From positions 124,001 through 188,000 of the forward strand of contig CAWHJW010000014.1 of assembly GCA_963829725.1 (NCBI GenBank): a stretch of DNA of 64,000 nt, read 5' to 3'. Both the position numbers and the translations under genes were made by a program. The first letter of the stretch is position 1. Each line of letters begins with the position of its first letter. Below, piece after piece: positions 24,972 through 32,818 of this stretch. Origin of the DNA: RYN-230 sp963829725 (GTDB taxonomy: Bacteria; Actinomycetota; Actinomycetes; Streptosporangiales; Streptosporangiaceae). A model generated the notes under the pieces. That model was given only the letters and a program-made list of their open reading frames with translations, was not told the DNA's origin and did not search any database.

Positions 24972-25197
24972 ATCTGACGGCCCGGGGCGGTTCAGCCCGC
25001 TGGGGCCAGTGCGCTCCCCGGCCCAGGGCGCAGAACCCGGAGCAGACGGCCGCCACCTGATCAGTCGCGCTGCGAACCTGGCGGCTAGGGACGGCGTGCG
25101 CCCCCATTGCAGCGACCACGACCCGGCCGCATAGGCGAGGATCCCGGCCACGAACCTGATGATTATCGCCATCCCGGCTGCGGGCCAGGGCCGCTGG
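24972..25197. other. Leader/intergenic region
   Basis: Between the glycosidase stop (25198) and the palindrome there is no convincing gene. A minus-strand frame from about 25172 (MAIIIRFVAGILAYAAGSW) is hydrophobic at its start but lacks a ribosome-binding site and degenerates afterwards. Confidence 0.4.
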
Positions 25198-26220
25198 TCA
25201 CCCGCGCAGTTCGGCGAACAGCTCGCAGAGCCGGCCGAAGGCTGGCTTGGGCGAGTAGTCGTCGTGCAGCACGCCGAACTGGTGGAACAGGCCGCCGTTG
25301 GCACTGTCGGCGTCGCGCAGGCTGAATAGTTCCCAGTGGGTGACGTTGAATTCGTCCTGCCGGGCGTGCACCGCGCGCAGCACCGTCTCCAGCACGTCCG
25401 CCTGCTCTGCCTCGCTGCGGCCCGGCCCGGTGGGCCAGCCGTTCTCACAGATCCTGATGGGAACGGCCGGCTCGATGCCGGCGATGGGCAGGGCTTGCTC
25501 CCGGAAGCTGCCCAGCAGCCAGTCAACCGCGGAGTCCAGTCGATCGAGGCCGAAGCGGGGGCCGAACACACCGGGGTACATGTCCAGGCCGGCGTAGTCC
25601 ACGGCGGCGGCAAACTGCGGGCCGCCGACTTCCGCGACCACCGGCCAGAACGGGCTGGCGACGGGGTTCACCTCGGGAGCGACGGCGAAGCCGATGGCGG
25701 CTCCCGCGCCGGTGCGCTGCTTGGCCGCCGCGGCGGCAAGCACGCCGCGCACTAAGGCTTCGGCTGCCCGGGGGAAGGCGCCGTCGGCTGCCCCGGGGAT
25801 GCTGGTGAGGTTGGCTTCACCGGTCACCTGAACCGCGGCCACCTGACCGCCATGACCGGACACCACCTGGCCGACGAAGTCCTCCCACGCCTCCAGGTCC
25901 GCCTCCGGGTCCCGGTAGCAGAGCACCAGGTCCCAGGGCACTGGCTCAGCGGCCAGCCCGGCCACCTCAGCGAGCGCGCTGGCCGTGCGGGCTCTCCCGG
26001 TCCAGTTCACGTACATGCGCACCAGCAGCGGCGGCCCGTCGCCCTGCAGGCGCTCCACGGCCGCCCTCATCTGGTCAAAGTCATCAGGAGGCCCGGACGC
26101 CACGCCGCCAGGGGCGCCAGCGAGGCCAAGCGGGAACACCCCAAACGCGAGCCGACCGGTCACGATCCCGCACACTACGCGGTAGCAGGCCAGCAGGCCA
26201 GACGTATCCGCTCCCGTCAC
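25198..26220 (-). CDS. TIM-barrel glycoside hydrolase-like protein
   Basis: A 340-residue protein that reads as a clan-A glycosidase barrel. VQVTGEANLTSIP contains a likely acid/base Glu at the end of strand 4, FAAAVDYAGLDMYPGVFGPR matches the strand 6 region, and VPIRICENGWPTGPG carries a likely nucleophile Glu at the end of strand 7. VLRAVHARQDEFNVTHWELF with SLRDADSANGGLFHQFGVLH forms the strand 8 Trp region. This resembles GH5/GH39/GH53-type enzymes; the exact family is uncertain. There is no signal peptide, so it appears cytosolic. The GTG start at 26220 overlaps the Clp-N gene's stop (GTGA), making it the third gene of a coupled operon. Confidence 0.7.
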   Translation of the reverse strand: MTGADTSGLLACYRVVCGIVTGRLAFGVFPLGLAGAPGGVASGPPDDFDQMRAAVERLQGDGPPLLVRMYVNWTGRARTASALAEVAGLAAEPVPWDLVLCYRDPEADLEAWEDFVGQVVSGHGGQVAAVQVTGEANLTSIPGAADGAFPRAAEALVRGVLAAAAAKQRTGAGAAIGFAVAPEVNPVASPFWPVVAEVGGPQFAAAVDYAGLDMYPGVFGPRFGLDRLDSAVDWLLGSFREQALPIAGIEPAVPIRICENGWPTGPGRSEAEQADVLETVLRAVHARQDEFNVTHWELFSLRDADSANGGLFHQFGVLHDDYSPKPAFGRLCELFAELRG

Positions 26221-26702
26221 TCCGGCTGGCCGGCGAGTGCCTGCCGGGTCCGCATGGTCAGCTCGGCCTGGTCTGCGCCGGCCAGGGCCAGGGCCCGGGG
26301 CACGGTCCCCGCCTGCGCGCCGAGCACGCCGAGCAGCAGGTGCCCGGGGCGCATCCGGCGCTGTCCGGCGGCGGCCCGCAGGGCACGCTGGAGCGCCAGC
26401 TTGCTGGAGGCGCCCAGCCGCGCCTTTTGCGCCGGATCGCGGCTGGGCCGCGGCAGCCCGCCGGGCGGCAGGGCGACTCCGGCCACGGCCAGGCTCTGGC
26501 TCATCTCCCTGTCCAGGGCAGCGCTGACCGCGTCATGGCCCAGGCCGGCCGCGGTGAGCATGTCATATGCTTCGGTGCCCGGCTCCGACGCCAGGGCCAG
26601 CAGCAGGTGCTCTGCCTCGATCACCGGCGAGCCCGCCACCTCAGCCTCTTTCCCCGCTCGCCTGACGACCGCACGGGTCTGCTCAGCGAAATGCGTCACC
26701 AT
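26217..26702 (-). CDS. Clp N-terminal domain protein
   Basis: A 161-residue protein consisting essentially of the Clp N-domain double repeat. The first half (FAEQTRAVVRRAGKEAEVAG, IEAEHLLLALASEPGTEAYD, LTAAGLGHDAVSAAL) and the second half (KLALQRALRAAAGQRRMRPG, HLLLGVLGAQAGTVPRAL) each give the ClpA/ClpC N-terminal four-helix motif. No AAA+ ATPase follows, so it cannot unfold substrates itself; adaptor or regulator binding is likely. The ATG at 26702 overlaps the stop of the upstream helix-turn-helix gene (TGATG), and its own stop overlaps the glycosidase start. Confidence 0.88.
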   Translation of the reverse strand: MVTHFAEQTRAVVRRAGKEAEVAGSPVIEAEHLLLALASEPGTEAYDMLTAAGLGHDAVSAALDREMSQSLAVAGVALPPGGLPRPSRDPAQKARLGASSKLALQRALRAAAGQRRMRPGHLLLGVLGAQAGTVPRALALAGADQAELTMRTRQALAGQPE

Positions 26703-26932
26703 CACCGTCTCCTCAGCGTGACACCCGCGGCGATGAGCCGCCGGGCATGCTTCTTGTGAACTGCCTGCCGGGTAACCCCCAGCGCCTCGGCGACCTGCGG
26801 CCAGCCCCAGCCATCCCGCATGGCTCGCTCGACGGCCACGTCCTCCAGCCGATCCGCCAGGCGCCGCAACGCCGCAACCGCGGCCAGCCCATCGCCGGGG
26901 TCGCCCTCCGCCGGAATCTCCATCACCTGCAT
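26702..26932 (-). CDS. Small helix-turn-helix protein paired with the Clp-N gene
   Basis: A 76-residue protein with LAAVAALRRLADRLEDVAVE followed by a helix-turn-helix, AMRDGWGWPQVAEALGVTRQ then AVHKKHARRL. I chose ATG 26932 because a good -10 element ends only 7 bp upstream, implying a leaderless transcript; a longer frame from 26953 would begin inside the promoter. HTH/Clp-N gene pairs with overlapping stops and starts recur in actinobacteria, where the Clp-N protein probably modulates the regulator. It is the first gene of a three-gene coupled operon. Confidence 0.85.
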   Translation of the reverse strand: MQVMEIPAEGDPGDGLAAVAALRRLADRLEDVAVERAMRDGWGWPQVAEALGVTRQAVHKKHARRLIAAGVTLRRR

Positions 26933-26939
26933 GTAAGCA

Positions 26940-26970
26940 ACCCTAGTTGACAAGACCCCAACTAGTCAAC
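26940..26970 (-). promoter_or_regulatory. Promoter with embedded inverted repeat, leaderless start
   Basis: Reading the minus strand, TTGACT (complement of 26964-26969) and TAGGGT (complement of 26940-26945) are spaced by 18 bp, a good sigma70-type promoter. GTTGAC at 26946-26951 and GTCAAC at 26965-26970 form an inverted repeat covering the spacer and -35. The start codon begins 7 bp after the -10, so the mRNA should be leaderless. The repeat is a likely autoregulatory operator for the helix-turn-helix protein. Confidence 0.65.
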
Positions 26971-27050
26971 CAAGGTTGCTTCGGTAGGCGAGCCGGTGGT
27001 GGCGGCGTATCGCCATGGAACTGTCGGCTGGGACCGGTACCGTGAGCGGC

Positions 27051-27305
27051 ATGACCGCAGAGCCTGCCGGGGCCGCCGGCGCCCGCCACGAAGTGATTCA
27101 CCTGGGCGGGGAAGCCGCTGTCGTGGTCCCGATGGCTGAGTACCGGCGGATGCGTGCGCTGGAACGGCTCGCGTCCCCGCAGGAGCGGGAGGATGCCGAC
27201 ACCGCCGCGGCGCTGGAGGATTACCGCGAGTGGTCGGCGGCCGGGCGCCCCGGGGCCATCCCGCACGGGCAGGCGCGCGGGCTCTTGTTCAGCGGGGAAG
27301 TGTGA
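27051..27305 (+). CDS. Phd/YefM-type antitoxin
   Basis: Reading from the ATG at 27051 (MTAEPAGAAGARHEVIHLGG), the protein has the Phd/YefM core EAAVVVPMAEYRRMRALERL, then EREDADTAAALEDYREW, a flexible toxin-binding tail. A longer frame from ATG 27015 is possible but adds no conserved sequence. It ends at 27305, and the RelE-type toxin starts at 27302 (GTGA overlap), the standard antitoxin-first arrangement. The antitoxin is expected to bind DNA at its own promoter through the N-terminal fold and to neutralise the toxin through its C-terminus. Confidence 0.85.
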   Translation: MTAEPAGAAGARHEVIHLGGEAAVVVPMAEYRRMRALERLASPQEREDADTAAALEDYREWSAAGRPGAIPHGQARGLLFSGEV

Positions 27306-27583
27306 GCCTCGAGTGGTCTCCGAGAGCGGTCTCCACGGCCTCCAGGTTCCTGGATGACGCCGGAGGCATGAAAGCCGTCGTGGCAGCGCTGGATGCCCTC
27401 GCCGCCGATCCGTGCCCCGTTGAATCCTTCCGGTGGGGGGAGATGCTCCGGCTGCGTGCCGGCAGGTACCGGATCTTGTATGTCGTCGAGGGTGACCTGA
27501 TCACGATTGAACGGGTAGACCGGGTCCCACTCAGCGCGGTGCGGGGGGAAGCGGGCGTCACAGATGAGGCCTGCCCAGGTTGA
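27302..27583 (+). CDS. RelE/ParE-superfamily toxin
   Basis: A 93-residue protein from the GTG at 27302 that overlaps the antitoxin stop by four bases. It shows the RelE/ParE fold: VSLEWSPRAVSTASRFLDDA, AVVAALDALAADPCPVESF, and the beta-hairpin core EMLRLRAGRYRILYVVEGDL then ITIERVDRV. The Arg/Tyr pair in RAGRYRILY matches the RelE active-site region, so ribosome-dependent mRNA cleavage is the likely activity. The frame extends further upstream, but the overlapping GTG gives the correct N-terminus. Confidence 0.88.
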   Translation: MSLEWSPRAVSTASRFLDDAGGMKAVVAALDALAADPCPVESFRWGEMLRLRAGRYRILYVVEGDLITIERVDRVPLSAVRGEAGVTDEACPG

Positions 27584-27613
27584 CGCTCGCGGACAGGCTG
27601 CCAGGATGGTCGC

Positions 27614-28495
27614 GTGGATGTTCCTGATCATGTTCTGCTGCCGGACGGCCGGCGCCTCGACATGCGGGTCAGCGGGCCCGCCGGCGGCCTTCCGCTGGTG
27701 TACCACCACGGGACTCCCGGTGCGGCCATCCCGGTGCGGGCCCTCGAGCGGGCCGCGCACGCGCGCGGGCTCCGGCTGGTCACGACGTCACGGCCCGGGT
27801 ACGGGGCCTCCAGCCGCCAGCCGGGCCGCGGAGTCGTGGATGTGGCGGGCGACACCACCGCCGTCCTGGCCGCGATCGGCGCCGGACGCTGCCTGGTAGC
27901 GGGCTGGTCCGGCGGCGGCCCGCATGCCCTGGCCTGCGGAGCCCGGCTGGGCGCGGCGGCCGCGGTGCTGGTCATCGCCGGCGTCGCCCCTTACGGGGCC
28001 GCGGGTCTCGACTGGATGTCCGGGATGGGGGAGGAGAACGTCACCGAGTTCTCCGCGGCGCTCAAGGGCGAAGACGAGCTGCGGGCTTACCTTCTCCCGG
28101 GGGGCGAGCAACTCAGGAACATCTCCGCCGGCGACATCGTCTCCTCGCTCGACACGCTGCTTCCCGACGTCGACCGGGCCGTGCTGACCGGCGAGTTCGG
28201 CGAGGACACGGCGGCCAGTTTCCGGGAGGCGGTCCGCATCGGCGTGGATGGCTGGCTTGACGACGACCTGGCCTTCGCCAGCCCGTGGGGCTTCAGCCTG
28301 GACGAGATCTCCGTCCCGGTCATGATCTGGCAGGGCAGCGCCGACCTCATGGTGCCGTTCGCCCACGGGCAATGGCTGGCGTCACAACTCCCCGGCGCTT
28401 CGGTGCATCTCGAAGAAGGGGAAGGTCATCTTTCTGTCGCGCTGGGCGCACTCGACCACATGCTCGACGAACTCGTGGACACCGTAGCTGGGTAA
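27614..28495 (+). CDS. Alpha/beta hydrolase
   Basis: A 293-residue alpha/beta-hydrolase-fold protein with the oxyanion-hole YHHGTPGAAIPVRALERAA, RLVTTSRPGYGASS, nucleophile elbow VAGWSGGGPHALACGA (Ser), MIWQGSADLMVPFAHG (Asp) and EEGEGHLSVALG (His). The order and spacing are standard for an esterase, lipase or epoxide-hydrolase-like enzyme; the substrate is unknown. The GTG start at 27614 lies 30 bp after the toxin stop and could be co-transcribed. It is convergent with the lipoprotein gene. Confidence 0.92.
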   Translation: MDVPDHVLLPDGRRLDMRVSGPAGGLPLVYHHGTPGAAIPVRALERAAHARGLRLVTTSRPGYGASSRQPGRGVVDVAGDTTAVLAAIGAGRCLVAGWSGGGPHALACGARLGAAAAVLVIAGVAPYGAAGLDWMSGMGEENVTEFSAALKGEDELRAYLLPGGEQLRNISAGDIVSSLDTLLPDVDRAVLTGEFGEDTAASFREAVRIGVDGWLDDDLAFASPWGFSLDEISVPVMIWQGSADLMVPFAHGQWLASQLPGASVHLEEGEGHLSVALGALDHMLDELVDTVAG

Positions 28496-29284
28496 CGTGA
28501 TCAGAGGCCCGGCTGAGCGGTGGCCTGGCCGGCCAGCGGCACCGTGATCTTTCACGGGCTGGTTGAGCGCGGTGATGTCCAGCGTGGTGTTGACCGTCTC
28601 GCCGCTGATCTCTGCGGTCTCGGCCATTTTCTGCGTGCGATGCTGCCTGTCGATCCACGCGCGGAAGCTGATCGTGCTGTTTCCCAGGGCCGCAAGCTCC
28701 GGGGACAGGACCTTCCGCACGCCGGCGGGCAGCGCCTTGAGCGCGGCGGCGGCATCCAGCGAGCCTGCGTACTGGGTCGTGGGCACTCCCTGGATCGTGT
28801 GCCGGCCAGCCACCCGCGTGTTCCTCGCCACGCTGAGCAGCCGGGCCTGCTCGGTGAAGGTGTTGGTCTGCAGGTTGCGGAACATCTGGGTGAACAGGGC
28901 GCCGCCGGCCAGCACCTCCTTGATCCGGGTGCGCTTGCCACCCTGGGCGAGGCGCAGATCTGCGCTGATCTGCACGGCCGGCTGGAGCTGGGCCAGGATG
29001 ATCCCGGTCGTGGTCTCGCTCTGGGTGCCGCTCACCCTGACGGTCAGGGTCTGGCTGGCCGACCTCAGCCGTCCAGTCTGAGTCGTGGCCGTGGGCAGCG
29101 TCCGGTGCGCGGCTGGCGAGCCGCCGGCCGTCCCGCCCCCGGCGGCCACGCCACCAGCCGGCCCGGCACCAGCCGGGCGGCTGCCGGCCGTGCCCCCGCC
29201 GCCCGGGGAGCAGGCGGCCACGAGGATCAGCGCGGCGGCAGCCAGGCCGCCGCAACGGCGCACCCGGGGAATGACCGGCGCCAC
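28382..29284 (-). CDS. LppX/LprAFG-like lipoprotein, 3' end frameshifted
   Basis: The protein starts with a lipoprotein signal peptide (RRCGGLAAAALILVAACSPG, lipobox VAAC with Cys about residue 25) and a Gly/Ala/Pro-rich linker. The LppX_LprAFG-type half-barrel follows: LRSASQTLTVRVSGTQSETT, GGALFTQMFRNLQTNTFTEQ, GVPTTQYAGSLDAAAALKAL and ISFRAWIDRQHRTQKMAETA. Near the end, NQPVK is followed by DHGAAGRPGHR; the run AAA at 28550-28552 carries one base too many. Removing one gives NQPVKITVPLAGQATAQPGL and a stop at 28501, the normal family ending, which also removes a 114-bp overlap with the convergent hydrolase gene. It is anchored outside the membrane and may carry lipids. Confidence 0.8.
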   Translation of the reverse strand: MAPVIPRVRRCGGLAAAALILVAACSPGGGGTAGSRPAGAGPAGGVAAGGGTAGGSPAAHRTLPTATTQTGRLRSASQTLTVRVSGTQSETTTGIILAQLQPAVQISADLRLAQGGKRTRIKEVLAGGALFTQMFRNLQTNTFTEQARLLSVARNTRVAGRHTIQGVPTTQYAGSLDAAAALKALPAGVRKVLSPELAALGNSTISFRAWIDRQHRTQKMAETAEISGETVNTTLDITALNQPVKDHGAAGRPGHRSAGPLITLPSYGVHEFVEHVVECAQRDRKMTFPFFEMHRSAGEL

Positions 29285-29430
29285 CGGTCATGGGGCGCAG
29301 GCCACGAAAGGCCGGGTACTCGGAGCATGACGGAAAGGTAGCCGGCCGGGCCCGTTCCGCACTGTGCATCCTGGACGGCCCGGGGCGCCTCGCGCAGCGC
29401 CGCTGAGCGGGGCGAGCCCCGGGCGATGGC
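29285..29430. other. Short intergenic gap between two minus-strand genes
   Basis: About 145 bp upstream of the lipoprotein start and downstream of the spermidine-synthase-like gene. No clear hairpin or promoter box was recognised. Confidence 0.35.
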
Positions 29431-30321
29431 TTACCGGCCGGGGGAGGGCTGGACCACGCTGAAGAGGCCGGGCGGCGGGGCCGGTGACGGCACGCTGCCT
29501 GCGTCGGTGATGGGCGCCGCCCCGGCGGCCAGCCGGTCCAGGCCGGCTCCGTCCACCACCCGCCCGGGGAATGGGTCGGCGGCCGCCCGCCGGGCCAGCG
29601 CGGCCACCGGCAGCTCATGCTGAGCGGCGGCGAGTACCAGGTTGCCGAACCGGCGGCCGCGCAGCACGGCCGGATCCGCGGCCAGGCAAGCGTGCCGCAG
29701 CACCGACCGGACCGTCGCGACCCGGGCGCGCAGGTGGGCCAGCGGCGGCCCGTCGCCGATGTTGACCGCGTAGACCCCGCCCGGGCTCAGCGCCCGGGCC
29801 GCGAGGGCGTCGAACTCGGCCGAGGTCAGGTGGGCCGGGGTGCGCGCGCCGCGGAACAGGTCGGCCACCACCAGGTCGAAGGACCCGGCCCGGACGCTGG
29901 CCAGCACCTCCCGGGCGTCACCCACCCGGATGCGCGGCCGCCTGGCCGCCCGCCCGGTGCGGGGCAGCGGCAGCCGCTGGCGGACGAACTCGGCCAGCGC
30001 CGCGTCCGACTCCACCGCCAGCTGGCCTGACCCGGGCCGGGTCGCCGCGATGTAGCGGGCCAGGGTGAGGCCGCCCGCCCCGAGGTGCAGCACGCGCAAC
30101 GGCGCCCCGGCCGGGGCGGCCAGGTCGGCCAGGTGTCCGAGCCGCCGCATGTACTCGAAGTCCAGGTAGCCCGGGTCATCCAGGTCCACGTGGGACTGGG
30201 GCGTGCCGTCCACCAGCAGGGTCCAGGAACCGGGCCGGTGCGGGTCGCCGACCAGCTGCGCGGTCCCCGACTCGACGTCTTCCCGCACGGCCAGCCCCGC
30301 GCGGTCCTGCCGGTGTGCCAT
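29431..30321 (-). CDS. Spermidine-synthase-like SAM-dependent protein
   Basis: A 296-residue protein of the polyamine aminopropyltransferase-like methyltransferase fold: LLVDGTPQSHVDLDDPGYLD, FEYMRRLGHLADLAA, the SAM loop RVLHLGAGGLTLARYIAATR, VESDAALAEFVRQRLPL, IRVGDAREVLASVRAGSFDL and VVADLFRGARTPAHL. The catalytic loop of true spermidine synthases (DSTDP) is replaced by ADLFRGA, as in the many actinobacterial fused or solo SpeE-like proteins whose product is unknown. I chose ATG 30321 (MAHRQDRAGL). It is divergent from a GNAT gene 60 bp away. Confidence 0.88.
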   Translation of the reverse strand: MAHRQDRAGLAVREDVESGTAQLVGDPHRPGSWTLLVDGTPQSHVDLDDPGYLDFEYMRRLGHLADLAAPAGAPLRVLHLGAGGLTLARYIAATRPGSGQLAVESDAALAEFVRQRLPLPRTGRAARRPRIRVGDAREVLASVRAGSFDLVVADLFRGARTPAHLTSAEFDALAARALSPGGVYAVNIGDGPPLAHLRARVATVRSVLRHACLAADPAVLRGRRFGNLVLAAAQHELPVAALARRAAADPFPGRVVDGAGLDRLAAGAAPITDAGSVPSPAPPPGLFSVVQPSPGR

Positions 30322-30381
30322 ACCGCCAGTATCACCGCAAGCCGGGACAACTCGGCCAGATCCGCCTCGTACAGTGTGGCC

Positions 30382-30849
30382 GTGCCCGACCACGAGATCA
30401 TGGTCCACGACCCGCGTGCCGCGGACGTCCGGGCCATGCTGCAGCGGCACCTGGAGTTCGCCTACGCGACCACGCCCGCCGAGCACGTGCACGCCCTGGA
30501 CCTCGACGGGCTGCTTGACCCCGCGGTCACGTTCTACGGGTACCGGCGGTCCGGGCGACTGCTCGCCGTCGGCGCGCTCCGGCACCTGGGCCGGCAGCAC
30601 GGCGAGCTCAAGTCGATGCATACCGCCGAGGAGGCACGCGGCCAGGGCATCGGCGGGGCGATGCTGGCCCACCTCCTCGGTGTCGCCCGGGGCCGGGGAC
30701 TGCGCCGGCTCAGCCTGGAGACCGGCTCCATGGCAGCGTTCGCCCCGGCCCGGGCGCTCTACGCCCGGGCCGGCTTCACCGAGTGCGGGCCGTTCGGCGA
30801 TTACCGGCCCAGCATCACCAGCACGTTCATGACGCTGCTGCTGGACTAG
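30382..30849 (+). CDS. GNAT-family N-acetyltransferase
   Basis: A 155-residue GNAT protein: IMVHDPRAADVRAMLQRHLE, YRRSGRLLAVGALRHLG, then the acetyl-CoA-binding EEARGQGIGGAMLAHLLGVA (Q/R-x-x-G-x-G/A motif) and the closing LETGSMAAFAPARALYARAG with FTECGPFGDY. The C-terminal region is typical of PaiA/YhdJ-like acetyltransferases that acetylate small amines. Start candidates are GTG 30376 and GTG 30382; the second places the first strand normally. The 60-bp divergent gap to the SpeE-like gene suggests related amine chemistry, but this is inference. Confidence 0.88.
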   Translation: MPDHEIMVHDPRAADVRAMLQRHLEFAYATTPAEHVHALDLDGLLDPAVTFYGYRRSGRLLAVGALRHLGRQHGELKSMHTAEEARGQGIGGAMLAHLLGVARGRGLRRLSLETGSMAAFAPARALYARAGFTECGPFGDYRPSITSTFMTLLLD

Positions 30850-30951
30850 CTTCGCTAGGCCAGGGCTAGCGGATCCGCGGTGCCTCGGCCGGGGGTGCCG
30901 TGCATGGCGGGAGCGTGGCGGCCAGCAGCCAGCCGGGCGGGGGGCTGGACA

Positions 30952-31638
30952 TCAGGGTGGCGCTGCCGGGCCGGACAGGTCCAGATGGATCTTGATCAGC
31001 CGTTTGGCATGATCGATGATGCCCTGGTCGCGGTCGGTGGCCACGGCGAAGGCGAGCCGAACCATCGCGTCAGCGATCTTGATCGCCATGATCAGTGCAC
31101 GCTCGCCCGGCACCTCCGCCGGATCGCCCCGCTGAGCGGCGAGCACCGCGCCCAGACGGCCGGCCAGCACGGAGTCGTTGTCTGCGGTGATGCCCAGCAG
31201 CCGCACGTCCGCCACGTCGCCGAAACGGACCACCCGGAAGCCGGGATCTTCCCGGCACATGGCGACGAACAGGTCCATCGCCGCATCGGCGGTGTCGCGC
31301 AGATCACTGATGTCGCAGGACTGGGCCGCGAGATCCATCTGCTCCAGGTAACGGTCCAGGTTCCGGCTGGCCAGCGCATGCACGATCTGGCGCTTATCGG
31401 CGAAGAACTGGTACAGCACGCCCGGTGAGACGCCGGCCCGCAGGGCCACCTGGGAGGTCGTCACCTTCTCGTAGCCGCGCTCGGCGACCAGCTGGCCCGC
31501 CGCGTCGAGGATGCGGGTGACCCGGATGGCGTTGCGTTCCGCGGCGGGCAGCCTGCGCAGTGGGATCCCGGGCCCGGGCGGCCCGCCTCCCGGGGCCTCC
31601 CGGCCGGCCGGGCCGCCGGAAGGCTCATGATCGGCCAT
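30952..31638 (-). CDS. TetR-family transcriptional regulator
   Basis: A 228-residue TetR protein: a Gly/Pro-rich N-terminal extension of about 30 residues, then RILDAAGQLVAERGYEKVTT, SQVALRAGVSPGVLYQFFAD and KRQIVHALASRNLDRYLEQM, the helix-turn-helix and linker. The helical ligand domain follows, including DAAMDLFVAMCREDPGFRVV and ALIMAIKIADAMVRLAFAVA. No adjacent efflux gene is seen; the neighbouring minus-strand gene is unrelated (GNAT on the plus strand). The target is therefore unknown. Confidence 0.9.
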   Translation of the reverse strand: MADHEPSGGPAGREAPGGGPPGPGIPLRRLPAAERNAIRVTRILDAAGQLVAERGYEKVTTSQVALRAGVSPGVLYQFFADKRQIVHALASRNLDRYLEQMDLAAQSCDISDLRDTADAAMDLFVAMCREDPGFRVVRFGDVADVRLLGITADNDSVLAGRLGAVLAAQRGDPAEVPGERALIMAIKIADAMVRLAFAVATDRDQGIIDHAKRLIKIHLDLSGPAAPP

Positions 31639-31808
31639 GACCCGAGTATGACTGCCCGGCCCGGGCCGGCCGGCGGGACGGTGTTCCGGGCGGTGTCCCC
31701 GGGCCGCTGGGGACGGGCCGATTCCGGCTGCTGGGCTGCCCGGTCACCGCCCGGCGGCCGCCGGGCGGTGACCGGGGGGCGCTGCGGGCTGCCGGGCGCC
31801 GGTCACCG

Positions 31809-32735
31809 TCAGCCCAGCTGGGGGATGATCTCGCTGGCCAGCCGCTCGGCGTGCTCGGCCTGCTCGAACAGCGGGGTGAAGAGGATCAGGCCGGCGCCGG
31901 CCGCGGCCACGTCCCGCAGCGCGGCCACGCAGTCAGCCGGGGTCCCCGCGACCGCGGCCGCCTCGATCTGCTCCGACCGGTGGCCATACAGCCGCCCCAG
32001 CGCGCCGTCGATCCGGTTGCGGGCCCGGGCCCGGTCCTCGTCCACGGCGATGTACACCCGTTTGGCGATGCCGAACTCCCCGGCTGGGCGGCCTGCGGCG
32101 GCCAGGGCTTCCCGCACGGCCTGCACCTGCCCGGCGAACATGGCGGTTGGCGTGGATCCGGCCCCGAAGAAGCCATTGCCCAGCCGCACGGAACGGCGCA
32201 GCGCGGCCGGGCCGCTCGCGCCGAACCAGAGCGGCGGGTACGGCTTCTGGACGGGCTTGGGTTCCATCGCCGCGTCCCGCAGCTGCCAGAACTCACCGTC
32301 GAAGCTGACTCGCGGCTCGGTCCACAGCGCCTTCATCAGCGCCAGCCCCTCGGTGAACCGGGCCACGTAACGGTCCCGGTCCACCGCGAACGCGGCGAAG
32401 GGCCGTCCGGGCCCGCCGGTACCGACCCCGATCTCGGTCCGGCCGCCACTGAGCTGGTCCAGCGTGCTCAGGCTCTTGGCCAGGTGGACCGGGCTGTGCA
32501 GGGTGGAGACAAACACGACACAGCCCAGCCGCAGGGCGGTTGTGCACGCCGCGGCGTAGGTCATCGTCTCGATCGGCCCGAGCTGGGGGGCGGAGCCCAG
32601 CACCTGTTCCTGGGCCCAGGCGCTCTCGAAGCCCAGTTCCTCAGCCCGCCGGAGGTAGGCGCGGAATGCCGCGGGGTCGAACTCGCCGTCGGAGTAGAAC
32701 TGCGGAATCGCGATCGCGAACCTCATGCGGCGCAT
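31809..32735 (-). CDS. LLM-class F420-dependent oxidoreductase
   Basis: A 308-residue TIM-barrel luciferase-like protein: MRFAIAIPQFYSDGEFDPAA, AEELGFESAWAQEQVLGSA, GPIETMTYAAACTTALRLGC, HLAKSLSTLDQLSGGRTEIG with GVGTGGPGRPF, KPYPPLWFGASGPAALRRSV and the C-terminal GTPADCVAALRDVAAAGAGL. The pattern corresponds to the F420-dependent glucose-6-phosphate-dehydrogenase/alkanal-monooxygenase group. The frame starts at 32735; the second ATG at 32726 (MRFAIAIPQ) is a more natural family start. The substrate is not predictable. It is separated from the upstream peptidase gene by a strong hairpin. Confidence 0.92.
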   Translation of the reverse strand: MRRMRFAIAIPQFYSDGEFDPAAFRAYLRRAEELGFESAWAQEQVLGSAPQLGPIETMTYAAACTTALRLGCVVFVSTLHSPVHLAKSLSTLDQLSGGRTEIGVGTGGPGRPFAAFAVDRDRYVARFTEGLALMKALWTEPRVSFDGEFWQLRDAAMEPKPVQKPYPPLWFGASGPAALRRSVRLGNGFFGAGSTPTAMFAGQVQAVREALAAAGRPAGEFGIAKRVYIAVDEDRARARNRIDGALGRLYGHRSEQIEAAAVAGTPADCVAALRDVAAAGAGLILFTPLFEQAEHAERLASEIIPQLG

Positions 32736-32769
32736 CGTAGCGGCCGCCCGGGCCGGTACCGCCGGAGGT

Positions 32770-32805
32770 CTCGCCGGGGCCCGCGGATGCGCGGGCCCCG
32801 GCGAG
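32770..32805 (-). terminator. Perfect 16-bp hairpin, terminator of the peptidase gene
   Basis: CTCGCCGGGGCCCGCG at 32770-32785 and CGCGGGCCCCGGCGAG at 32790-32805 form a perfect stem with loop GATG. It lies 14 bp past the stop of the minus-strand G1 peptidase gene (32819) and before the LLM gene start. No U-tract follows, but the stem is exceptionally stable. Confidence 0.75.
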
Positions 32806-32818
32806 CCGGATGGGCGGG

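Noticed and set aside
24972..25172. Hydrophobic minus-strand start MAIIIRFVAGILAYAAGSW
   Set aside because: No ribosome-binding site and the frame turns to low-complexity sequence before entering the chimera's promoter.
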